From: Halothiobacillus neapolitanus
GTDB lineage: Bacteria; Pseudomonadota; Gammaproteobacteria; Halothiobacillales; Halothiobacillaceae
DNA length: 10,321 bases
NCBI GenBank assembly: GCA_020722165.1
Contig: DYLI01000030.1
Span: forward strand, 1,750 to 12,070
Direction: 5' to 3'
Shown here: in pieces, positions 1-5,631 of the stretch
How the letters are laid out: the number at the start of each line of letters is the position of its first letter
How positions within the stretch are numbered: the stretch's first letter is position 1
Program-made: the position numbers and the translations under genes
Notes under the pieces: model-generated
What the model saw: only the letters and a program-made list of their open reading frames with translations
Told to the model about the DNA's origin: nothing
Database searches by the model: none

Positions 1-44
1 CCGACGACAGCGATATCGTATGTTTTGGCATCTGTCTTGCTCAT
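1..44 (-). CDS. asd: Aspartate-semialdehyde dehydrogenase, N-terminal fragment (runs off the left edge)
   Basis: Only the first 14 codons are present, reading MSKTDAKTYDIAVV, and the frame is still open at the edge. This resembles the N-terminus of the 'TYDIAVVGATG' class of aspartate-semialdehyde dehydrogenases, whose Rossmann-fold glycine motif would follow directly. The enzyme reduces aspartyl phosphate to aspartate semialdehyde with NADPH, supplying the lysine/diaminopimelate, threonine and methionine branches. The start lies 19 bases after the leuB stop, and an AGGT-like ribosome site precedes it (CAGGTAG before the ATG). Placement after leuB on the same strand is the usual arrangement in many gammaproteobacteria and is half of the evidence. 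Residual doubt comes from the short visible length. Confidence 0.75.
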   Translation of the reverse strand, partial: MSKTDAKTYDIAVV

Positions 45-63
45 TATTTCTACCTGAATTGAA

Positions 64-1152
64 TTATTGGTGAGTCGCACGCAACGCGACAACGAGCGCA
101 TCGCCCATATCCGACGTTGAAACCTCGGTCATCCCCGGCTCCATAATATCGCGGGTACGCAAGCCCTGATCGAGCACCACGGACACGGCGCTCTCGATTT
201 TATCCGCGAGGTCGGCACGCTCCAGACTGTAGCGCAACATCATAGCGACCGACAAAATCGTCGCCAGTGGATTGGCGATATTCTGACCGGCAATATCCGG
301 CGCCGAGCCATGACTCGGCTCGTACAAGCCTTGCTTGGAGCCATTCAGCGACGCCGAGGGCAACATGCCAATCGAGCCAGTGAGCATCGAAGCCTCATCC
401 GACAAAATGTCGCCAAACAGGTTTTCTGTCACCATCACATCGAACTGCTTAGGCGCGCGCACCAACTGCATGGCCGCGTTATCGACATACATATGGCTCA
501 GTTCAACCTCGGGATAATCCTTGGCCACTCGCTCCATTACCTCACGCCAAAGTTCGGAGGTTTCCAGCACATTAGCCTTGTCCACCGAGCAGACCTTTTT
601 GTCGCGCTGCATGGCGGCCTCGAAAGCCACACGACCAATGCGCTCAATCTCCGACTCGGCATAACGCATGGTGTTATAGCCTTCGCGTTCGCCTTTTTCA
701 TTCACATGAATCGCGCGCGGCTGGCCGAAATACACACCACCGGTCAACTCACGCACAATCAAAATATCCAGACCCGCGACCACTTCCGGCTTCAAACTCG
801 AAGCCGAAGCCAATTGTGGATAAAGAATCGCCGGGCGCAGGTTGGCGAAAAGCCCAAGTGCGGAACGAATCCCCAACAGGCCGCGCTCAGGGCGTAGCGG
901 ACGATCAAGATTGTCGTACTGCGGGCCACCGACCGCACCCAGCAGAATTGCATCGGCCTCCAGTGCCATTTCTCGCGTGCTGTCCGGGAAAGGATGGCCT
1001 GCTGCGTCATAACCCGCACCACCAATCAAACCTTCGTCCATCTCAATATCCAGGCCGAATTCACCGACCAGAATATCTAATACCTTCACCGCTTCATCGA
1101 CAATCTCAGGGCCAATACCATCGCCCGGAAGAACCAAAATACGTTTTGTCAT
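64..1152 (-). CDS. leuB: 3-isopropylmalate dehydrogenase
   Basis: This cytosolic enzyme catalyses NAD-dependent oxidation and decarboxylation of 3-isopropylmalate, the third step of the leucine-specific pathway. The 362-residue product has normal family length. Visible signatures are the N-terminal LPGDGIGPE (8-16), substrate-binding arginines at about 96, 106 and 134, the RELTGGVYFG segment (134-143), the YVDN motif (222-225), the family signature around NLFGDILSDEAS (244-255) with metal-binding aspartates at about 224, 248 and 252, and the EPSHGSAPDIAG nucleotide loop (278-289). The ATG is preceded by AGGA at a suitable distance (complement of 1159-1162). It follows leuD after a 124-bp gap that is mostly a hairpin repeat, and precedes asd by 19 bases, so it is probably part of the leu operon. 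No oddities in the catalytic residues. Confidence 0.97.
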   Translation of the reverse strand: MTKRILVLPGDGIGPEIVDEAVKVLDILVGEFGLDIEMDEGLIGGAGYDAAGHPFPDSTREMALEADAILLGAVGGPQYDNLDRPLRPERGLLGIRSALGLFANLRPAILYPQLASASSLKPEVVAGLDILIVRELTGGVYFGQPRAIHVNEKGEREGYNTMRYAESEIERIGRVAFEAAMQRDKKVCSVDKANVLETSELWREVMERVAKDYPEVELSHMYVDNAAMQLVRAPKQFDVMVTENLFGDILSDEASMLTGSIGMLPSASLNGSKQGLYEPSHGSAPDIAGQNIANPLATILSVAMMLRYSLERADLADKIESAVSVVLDQGLRTRDIMEPGMTEVSTSDMGDALVVALRATHQ

Positions 1153-1178
1153 AAAAATTCCTAAATTATTAAAAAATC

Positions 1179-1269
1179 AGCCACAGAGAACACAGAGGAC
1201 TCAGAGAATGAGTCCTTCAACACCTACCACAAGGATTTCTCCTCTGCGCTCTCTGTGGCCTCTGTGGCT
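1179..1269. repeat. Hairpin repeat with 9-base periodicity, copy 1 (leuD-leuB gap)
   Basis: An imperfect inverted repeat fills this gap. The outer stem is 10 bp perfect (1179-1188 with 1260-1269, AGCCACAGAG), followed by 7 bp (1191-1197 with 1251-1257, CACAGAG) and 5 bp (1202-1206 with 1242-1246, CAGAG). The paired blocks recur every nine bases as nnCACAGAG units, with the same 2-base mismatched spacer between the first two. A separate perfect small hairpin, GGACTCA/TGAGTCC (1197-1203 with 1209-1215), can form inside. On the operon strand the hairpin is followed by GATTTTTTAA (complement of 1169-1178), so it resembles an intrinsic terminator or an attenuating/processing hairpin ahead of leuB. 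A second copy lies behind leuC. From memory, similar CACAGAG-rich intergenic repeats occur in many bacterial genomes; this was not checked. Confidence 0.8.
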
Positions 1270-1276
1270 AAAAAAA

Positions 1277-1912
1277 CTAAAACAACCAAGGTGCATCGAC
1301 CTTACGTCGCGCTTCATACGCCTTAATCTCATCCGCATGACGCAAGGTTAAGCCAATATCATCCAAGCCATTCAGCAAACAGTAACGACGGAAATCATCC
1401 ACATTGAACTCAATCACTTCGTCACCAAGGCCGCGAATGGTTTTATGTTCCAGATCAATGGTCAACTCTAACCCCGGGCTAACCTCAATTGCCTTAAAAA
1501 TTTTATCAACAATTTCTGCCGATAAAACAATAGGAAGCATCCCACTCTTAAAGCTGTTATTAAAGAAAATATCCGCAAAACTTGGTGCAATCACCGCACG
1601 GAAACCAAACTGATCCAGCGCCCACACCGCATGTTCACGCGATGAACCGCAACCAAAATTCTCCCGCGCCAGCAAAATACTGGCGCGATCAAACGGCGCT
1701 TGATTGAGCACAAACTCAGGGTTCTTGGCACGCTTGGCATGATCCATACCTGGCTCGCCGGGCGTTAAATAACGCCAATCATCAAACGCATTCGACCCAA
1801 AGCCGGTACGGTGAATCGACTTCAAATATTGCTTGGGAATAATTGCATCGGTATCCACATTCGGACGATCAAGCGGAGCGACAATACCCGTGTGTTGTGT
1901 AAATGCTTGCAT
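1277..1912 (-). CDS. leuD: 3-isopropylmalate dehydratase, small subunit
   Basis: LeuD is the swivelling small subunit that joins LeuC to form isopropylmalate isomerase, which interconverts 2- and 3-isopropylmalate in the cytosol. The 211-residue product is slightly longer than the roughly 200 residues of the E. coli protein. Characteristic segments are PLDRPNVDTDAIIPKQYLK (13-31), the ENFGCGSSREHAVWAL core (84-99) and FKSGMLPI (121-128), which together form the substrate-binding face. The C-terminus, APWLF, is usual for this family. The ribosome site is weak (CAGG about eight bases before the ATG), which may mean partial translational coupling within the operon. It lies 98 bases downstream of leuC, a gap largely occupied by repeat copy 2. 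The stop codon TAG is followed at once by seven T residues and then repeat copy 1. Confidence 0.97.
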   Translation of the reverse strand: MQAFTQHTGIVAPLDRPNVDTDAIIPKQYLKSIHRTGFGSNAFDDWRYLTPGEPGMDHAKRAKNPEFVLNQAPFDRASILLARENFGCGSSREHAVWALDQFGFRAVIAPSFADIFFNNSFKSGMLPIVLSAEIVDKIFKAIEVSPGLELTIDLEHKTIRGLGDEVIEFNVDDFRRYCLLNGLDDIGLTLRHADEIKAYEARRKVDAPWLF

Positions 1913-1933
1913 GTATTAAACCTGTTTTATTTA

Positions 1934-2004
1934 AGTCACAGAGATCACAGAGGACACCGAGAATCGATTCTGGAGCAATTTTTCTCCGTGCTCTCTGCTG
2001 CCAG
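1934..2004. repeat. Hairpin repeat with 9-base periodicity, copy 2 (leuC-leuD gap)
   Basis: This is a more decayed relative of the repeat at 1179-1269. The left arm has three consecutive nine-to-ten-base units, AGTCACAGAG (1934-1943), ATCACAGAG (1944-1952) and GACACCGAG (1953-1961). The right arm (about 1984-2002) is the complement of AGCAGAG and AGCACGGAG units, giving stems of 5 and 6-of-7 pairs. A 10-bp perfect palindrome, GAATCGATTC, lies in the loop (1961-1970). On the operon strand the leuC stop TGA is followed by TTTTTT and then the element, exactly the arrangement seen behind leuD. There is no T-run at its downstream side, so terminator function is less likely than for copy 1. Role unknown; mRNA stabilisation or processing between leuC and leuD are possibilities. 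Confidence 0.7.
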
Positions 2005-2010
2005 AAAAAA

Positions 2011-3426
2011 TCAAAAATTCCGCACATCGACAAAGTGCCCGGCAATCGCCGCTGCTGCTGCCATGGCTGGGCTGACCAAATGCGTGCGCCCACCCTGCCC
2101 CTGACGACCCTCAAAATTGCGATTCGAGGTTGAAGCGCAACGCTCGCCCGGCTCCAGACGGTCAGCGTTCATGGCCAAACACATCGAACACCCCGGCTCA
2201 CGCCACTCGAAGCCTGCCTCCAGAAACACCTTGTCCAAGCCCTCGGCCTCCGCCTGCTGCTTCACCAGACCTGACCCCGGAACCACCATCGCCAACATGA
2301 CGCTATCGGCCTTCTTACGGCCCTTAATCACCGCCGCCGCTGCACGCATGTCCTCGATACGCGAGTTGGTACATGAGCCGATAAACACCTTATCAATCGC
2401 AATCGAATCAATGGCTTGACCAGCCTCCAAACCCATATAAGCCAGCGCCTTGCGCATTCCATTGGCCTTGACCGCATCGCCTTCCGTTTCAGGATTCGGC
2501 ACCTTGGCGGCCACGGGAACCACCATTTCCGGCGAGGTTCCCCAGCTCACCTGCGGCGCAATCTCCGCCGCACTCAATTCAACGACGCAATCAAAGTGCG
2601 CCCCCGCATCAGAGTGCAAATCAAGCCACGCGGCAGCAGCCTTGTCGAACATCTCACCCTTGGGCGCAAACGGGCGGCCTTTGACATATTCAATGGTCTT
2701 TTCATCCACCGCGATAATGCCCGCACGCGCACCGCCCTCAATCGCCATATTGCACACCGTCATGCGCCCTTCGACCGACAAATCCTCAATCGCCTCACCC
2801 GCAAACTCTATGGTGTAGCCCGTGCCGCCCGCCGTACCGATTTTGCCGATAATCGCCAGCACAATGTCCTTGGCGGTCACGCCCGCGCCGACATGCCCGT
2901 TGACGCGCACCAGCATGTTTTTGGCTTTTTTCTGCATCAAGCTCTGCGAAGCCATCACATGCTCGACCTCAGATGTACCAATACCAAACGCCAACGCACC
3001 AAACGCGCCGTGCGTGGACGTATGCGAATCGCCACACACAATCGTCATGCCCGGCAAGGTAAAGCCCTCCTCTGGCCCGATCACATGCACAATGCCTTGA
3101 CGAATATCATTCATTTTGAATTCGACAATTTTGAATTCGGCGCAATTATTATCCAGCGTGCTGACCTGCTCACGCGACACCAAATCAGCGATACCCTCAA
3201 TGCCATCGGCACGACTGCCAAGCGTGGGCACATTGTGATCGGGCACGGCCAGCATCGCCTCACGCCGCCACGGCTGACGATTTGCCATACGCAAGCCCTC
3301 AAAAGCCTGCGGCGAAGTCACTTCATGCACCAACTGCCGGTCGATATACAGCAACGCCGTGCCATCATCCTCACTACGAATGACATGCGCGTCCCAAAGT
3401 TTGTCGTAAAGCGTTCTAGCAGTCAT
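2011..3426 (-). CDS. leuC: 3-isopropylmalate dehydratase, large subunit
   Basis: LeuC is the aconitase-type large subunit of isopropylmalate isomerase and carries the 4Fe-4S cluster. Its 471 residues match the usual length. The N-terminus TLYDKLWDAHV and LLYIDRQLVHEVTSPQAFEGL (26-46) are typical; DHN at 63-65 and CGDSHTSTHGAFG (131-143) are aconitase motifs. Cluster ligands are visible as Cys352 in FIGSCTNSR and Cys413 and Cys416 in PGCSMCLAMN. The GERCASTSNRNFEGRQG segment (427-443) is intact. An AGGAGAG ribosome site precedes the ATG (complement of 3434-3440). It begins 26 bases after the PEBP-family gene and is probably co-transcribed with it. The stop TGA abuts a T6 tract and hairpin repeat copy 2. 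Confidence 0.98.
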   Translation of the reverse strand: MTARTLYDKLWDAHVIRSEDDGTALLYIDRQLVHEVTSPQAFEGLRMANRQPWRREAMLAVPDHNVPTLGSRADGIEGIADLVSREQVSTLDNNCAEFKIVEFKMNDIRQGIVHVIGPEEGFTLPGMTIVCGDSHTSTHGAFGALAFGIGTSEVEHVMASQSLMQKKAKNMLVRVNGHVGAGVTAKDIVLAIIGKIGTAGGTGYTIEFAGEAIEDLSVEGRMTVCNMAIEGGARAGIIAVDEKTIEYVKGRPFAPKGEMFDKAAAAWLDLHSDAGAHFDCVVELSAAEIAPQVSWGTSPEMVVPVAAKVPNPETEGDAVKANGMRKALAYMGLEAGQAIDSIAIDKVFIGSCTNSRIEDMRAAAAVIKGRKKADSVMLAMVVPGSGLVKQQAEAEGLDKVFLEAGFEWREPGCSMCLAMNADRLEPGERCASTSNRNFEGRQGQGGRTHLVSPAMAAAAAIAGHFVDVRNF

Positions 3427-3452
3427 GATTTCTCTCTCCTAAAGTCTATTTA

Positions 3453-4019
3453 TTAGCGTGCGTACTTCGCCTTGAGCGTGGCCTTGGCCAATGTATTGGC
3501 GTGAATCATGTAACCAATCAGCGCCGCACTGGCATCCGCAGGAACCTCCAGCTTATCGGCCTTGAGCGCGTACACGGTGAAAATGTAGCGATGCGCCTTG
3601 TCACCCACCGGCGGACACGCGCCACCGAATCCCTGCGCGCCAAAATCGGTACGCCCCTGCAAGGCTCCCGCTGGCAACTTTGCACCGGAAGCATCCCCCG
3701 CACCCGCATCAAGCTGAGTGACATTCGCTGGGATGTTGTACACCACCCAATGCCACCAGCCGGAACCCGTCGGCGCATCCGGATCATACATGGTCACCGC
3801 GTAACTGCGGGTTCCCTCTGGCTCCGCCGTCCACGACAGCGCAGGCGACTGATTGCCGCCCTCACAGCCAAACCCTTTGAATACCTGCGCAGACACCAGC
3901 GTCTGCCCCGGTTTGATCTCGCTGCTGGAGAGTGAAAATCCGCCGGATCCCGCAAAGGCGGGTAAAGATAGACAGGCGGACAGGGCAAAGACTGAAACAA
4001 TCGACTGCAAACGCGGCAT
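3453..4019 (-). CDS. Exported PEBP/YbhB-family protein
   Basis: This belongs to the phosphatidylethanolamine-binding protein (YbhB/YbcL, RKIP-like) family; the molecular role of the bacterial members is poorly known. The 188-residue product has an N-terminal signal (MPRLQSIVSVFALSA..., likely cleavage after AFA at 23). LSAC at 13-16 also fits a loose lipobox, so membrane anchoring cannot be excluded. Family motifs are MYDPDAP (77-83), HWVVYNIP (90-97) and GFGGACPPVGDKAHRY (130-145), which line the anion pocket. The frame extends ten codons further upstream to a possible ATG at 4049, but GGAGGT lies five bases before the internal ATG (complement of 4025-4030), which decides this start. It is the first gene of the unit, 26 bases ahead of leuC, and divergent from the LysR gene. 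Why a PEBP protein should lead a leucine operon is not clear. Confidence 0.9.
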   Translation of the reverse strand: MPRLQSIVSVFALSACLSLPAFAGSGGFSLSSSEIKPGQTLVSAQVFKGFGCEGGNQSPALSWTAEPEGTRSYAVTMYDPDAPTGSGWWHWVVYNIPANVTQLDAGAGDASGAKLPAGALQGRTDFGAQGFGGACPPVGDKAHRYIFTVYALKADKLEVPADASAALIGYMIHANTLAKATLKAKYAR

Positions 4020-4120
4020 GATGCACCTCCCACAAATTGAACAAACCAACTAACTTGCACACAGTGTAAAAATGAACTATCCATAACTCCAATGGATAAT
4101 TTTCATGGATTGCATTCCCA
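4020..4120. promoter_or_regulatory. Divergent control region between the PEBP-leu operon and the lysR gene
   Basis: These 101 bases must hold the promoters of both divergent units. On the minus strand a weak candidate is TTGGAG (complement of 4087-4092), an 18-base spacer and TACACT (complement of 4063-4068); its poor match to consensus would suit an activator-dependent promoter. The -35 candidate overlaps the dyad at 4078-4098. No convincing promoter was seen for the LysR gene, and no clear ribosome site precedes its ATG. No leader peptide rich in leucine codons and no attenuator were seen ahead of the operon. Promoter boxes are by eye only. Confidence 0.45.
4078..4098. promoter_or_regulatory. 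Perfect 7-bp dyad, candidate LysR-type operator
   Basis: TATCCAT and ATGGATA are exact inverted repeats separated by seven bases. The ATGGAT half recurs in direct orientation at 4105-4110 and at 4121-4126, the last overlapping the lysR start codon; the ten-base string CCAATGGATA occurs twice (4089-4098 and 4118-4127 in phase with the start). LysR-type regulators usually bind a dyad plus a second site in the shared promoter region, and this layout fits. It is not a textbook T-N11-A centred dyad, so the assignment rests on symmetry and position. Confidence 0.5.
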
Positions 4121-4990
4121 ATGGATATATCAAACTACCAAGCCTTCCTTGCCGTGGCCGAGCACGCCTCGTTTTCCCTTGCCGCCGAAAAGCTGCATCT
4201 CACGCAACCGGCCATCAGCAAGCGCATTGCCCAACTCGAAAGCAGCCTTGGGGTGGCGCTGTTCGACCGCCTAGGCCGCAGCATCAGCCTGACCGCAGCC
4301 GGTCGCGCTCTGCACCCCGTGGCGATTCGTATCCTCAACGACGTGCGCGAAACTCGCCAGGTGATTGCCAATCTGTCCATTGAAATCAGCGGCACGCTCT
4401 CCATCGTCACCTCGCACCACATCGGTCTGCGCCGCCTGCCGCCCATTTTGAAGGACTACACCCGTCGCTACCCCGCCGTGCGCCTTGATCTTGCCTTTAT
4501 GGATTCCGAACAAGCCTGCCTTGCCGTCGAGCGCGGCGAATTTGAGATCGGCATCGTCACCCTGCCTCTGCGCCCCATGGCCTCACTTACAACCACCGAC
4601 CTCTGGAACGACCCACTGGTGATTGCCGTGGCCGCCGATCATCCACTGGCAGGCAAAAGCGCCACGACTCTCGACGAACTCAGCCGCTACCCGGCGATTC
4701 TGCCCGCCATCGGCACCTACACGCGCACGATTATCGAAGCCACCATCCTGCAACGGCAGGGCACGTTGGACGTGATTTTAGAAACCAACTACCTGGAAAC
4801 CCTGCGCACCATGGTCGCTATCGGCCTTGGTTGGAGCGCCTTACCGCGCAAAATGATGGGCGGCGATGTGGTCGAAGTTCCGGTACACGATCTTGCGATT
4901 GCCCGTACCTTGGGCGTTGTGCAGCATCAAAAGCGCACGCTTTCTCATGCCGCTGAGTCTTTATTGAATGTATTGAAAGGTGATGGATAG
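4121..4990 (+). CDS. LysR-family transcriptional regulator
   Basis: The 289-residue product has the normal LysR layout: an N-terminal winged helix-turn-helix (helix pair about 18-37, with AAEKLHLTQPAISKRIAQLE and the following LGVALFDRLGR and LTAAGRAL) and a C-terminal periplasmic-binding-like effector domain from about residue 90. It is divergent from the PEBP-leuCDB-asd unit across 101 bases, so local control of leucine synthesis is a reasonable inference; a LysR gene beside leuC is also found in Pseudomonas. The effector is unknown; a pathway intermediate such as isopropylmalate is only a guess. The start was chosen because the two nearby upstream ATGs (4092 and 4105) are out of frame; no strong ribosome site is visible. 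The start codon lies within a repeated ATGGAT half-site, which may allow autoregulation. Confidence 0.93.
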   Translation: MDISNYQAFLAVAEHASFSLAAEKLHLTQPAISKRIAQLESSLGVALFDRLGRSISLTAAGRALHPVAIRILNDVRETRQVIANLSIEISGTLSIVTSHHIGLRRLPPILKDYTRRYPAVRLDLAFMDSEQACLAVERGEFEIGIVTLPLRPMASLTTTDLWNDPLVIAVAADHPLAGKSATTLDELSRYPAILPAIGTYTRTIIEATILQRQGTLDVILETNYLETLRTMVAIGLGWSALPRKMMGGDVVEVPVHDLAIARTLGVVQHQKRTLSHAAESLLNVLKGDG

Positions 4991-5018
4991 TCACCGACGA
5001 CTGCATGGATTTGGATTT

Positions 5019-5283
5019 GGATTTAGGTTTACAGTCCCCTTTTGATGCCGTCGTGAACTAACCTGCGGAAGCTGGGTAAAAGCGCCATGGATGGCGCATT
5101 TAGCCTCGTCACGACATGGATGTCGTGTTGAGGCGACCCTGCTTCCGCAGGTTAGTTCACGGCTTGCCCGCAGGGCGGCATCAGTGGGGTGTCTTTCTTT
5201 GGTTCCTTTCTTTGGACAAGCAAAGAAAGGAACTCGTCCGTAACAAACATGGTTTGTGCTGCGTGCAACCTTGAAACGGACGA
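5019..5283 (+). other. Structured module, left copy (possible structured RNA)
   Basis: Stems, in order: a closing stem of 21 perfect pairs (5052-5072 with 5141-5161); inside it hairpin A (TAAA 5077-5080 and GCGCCA 5082-5087 pairing with TGGCGC 5092-5097 and TTTA 5099-5102, loop TGGA) and hairpin B (CACGACA 5110-5116 with TGTCGTG 5121-5127, loop TGGA); then GCCC-GCA-GGGC (5166-5176); a 13-bp perfect hairpin (5202-5214 with 5221-5233); and an 8-bp stem TCGTCCGT/ACGGACGA (5234-5241 with 5276-5283) that encloses a small hairpin, ACAAAC/GTTTGT (5243-5248 with 5252-5257). The same series is possible in the right copy. The strand is inferred from the right copy. No known riboswitch or RNA family was recognised. 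Confidence 0.55.
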
Positions 5284-5320
5284 AACAATGCCACCGGCCT
5301 TGAACGGTTAGTGGGATTTT

Positions 5321-5595
5321 TCGCCCGTCTTGAGGGAAATACTTCGTAGCAAACGTATGTGGCAACGGGCGAGTAACTTTCTTTGCTTGCACAAAGAAAG
5401 TCACCAAAGAAATGCACCCCTGAGGGGTCGCCCTTCGGGCAAGCCGCGAACGCAGCGCCTACGGCAAGGCCGTCCCAACGCAACATCCATGTTGCGACGG
5501 GACTAAACAGGCCATCCATGGCCTGTTTACCTCACCTTCGGCACTCCGTTCACGGCGACCCCAAAACGGGGAGGTGAAATCAAAAACCGAAATCC
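5321..5595 (-). other. Structured module, right copy (possible structured RNA)
   Basis: Read on the minus strand this copy folds like the left one. The closing stem pairs 5547-5556 with 5443-5452 and 5540-5545 with 5454-5459, with one G/G mismatch. Hairpin A is 11 bp (5519-5529 with 5504-5514) and hairpin B 7 bp (5490-5496 with 5479-5485), both with a TGGA loop. GCCC-GAA-GGGC follows (5430-5440), then a 13-bp hairpin (5392-5404 with 5373-5385) and the 8-bp stem TCGCCCGT/ACGGGCGA (5365-5372 with 5321-5328). The imperfect pairs in the closing stem and the 13-bp hairpin are G.U on the minus strand but C.A on the plus strand, which supports the minus strand as the structured one. Confidence 0.55.
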
Positions 5596-5600
5596 AAAAC

Positions 5601-5620
5601 AAAATCCGCGCCTTTGGCGC
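5601..5620 (-). terminator. Candidate intrinsic terminator of mrp
   Basis: On the minus strand GCGCC-AAA-GGCGC (complement of 5608-5620) is followed by GGATTTTGTTTTGG, and begins 11 bases after the mrp stop. The stem is short (5 bp, all G-C) and the T-tract is interrupted, so termination may be partial. The T-rich part is shared with the outer end of the structured repeat, so the element may have brought or captured the terminator. Confidence 0.5.
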
Positions 5621-5631
5621 TCCAATCCCAA

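Larger units (their letters stand above)
5006..5607. repeat. Large composite inverted repeat made of two structured modules
   Basis: The gap between the LysR and mrp genes (4991-5631) has no convincing gene but is packed with symmetry. It begins with three TGGATT hexamers (5006-5023) and ends with related AAATCC tracts (5589-5607), giving loosely matched ends. Between them are two diverged copies of one module in inverted orientation, with about 37 bases in the middle (5284-5320). Matching landmarks, reading inward from each end, are GGATTT-GGTTT, CGTGAAC, two hairpins with TGGA loops, CGGCTTGCCCG, CTTTCTTTGG and CAAGCAAAGAAAG. Small open frames in this stretch are by-products of the symmetry. 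No transposase, terminal target duplication or phage attachment site was seen. Confidence 0.85.

Noticed and set aside
2416..3456. A 346-codon plus-strand open frame opposite leuC
   Set aside because: It is the shadow of leuC on the other strand, with excess His and Arg and no recognisable domain; leuC has all its catalytic residues.
4020..4049. Ten-codon N-terminal extension of the PEBP protein from the ATG at 4049
   Set aside because: It would put charged and polar residues ahead of a good signal peptide, and the strong GGAGGT lies correctly placed only for the ATG at 4019.
5082..5127. Apparent link between the ATGGAT half-sites near lysR and the CATGGATG hairpin tips in the repeat
   Set aside because: The shared hexamer is short; in the repeat it arises from the TGGA loop flanked by paired bases, and there is no dyad with the spacing seen at 4078-4098.
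4991..5519. Two overlapping minus-strand open frames of 138 and 112 codons (4991-5407 and 5181-5519) in the lysR-mrp gap
   Set aside because: They run through the inverted structured modules, overlap each other in different frames, are rich in Cys, Arg and Pro, and their similar peptide pieces (such as FLCxSKE) come from the repeated DNA. No ribosome sites fit them.
5006..5607. CRISPR array or insertion sequence in the repeat-rich gap
   Set aside because: There are no regularly spaced direct repeats with unique spacers and no transposase-like frame; the symmetry is two inverted modules with internal hairpins.
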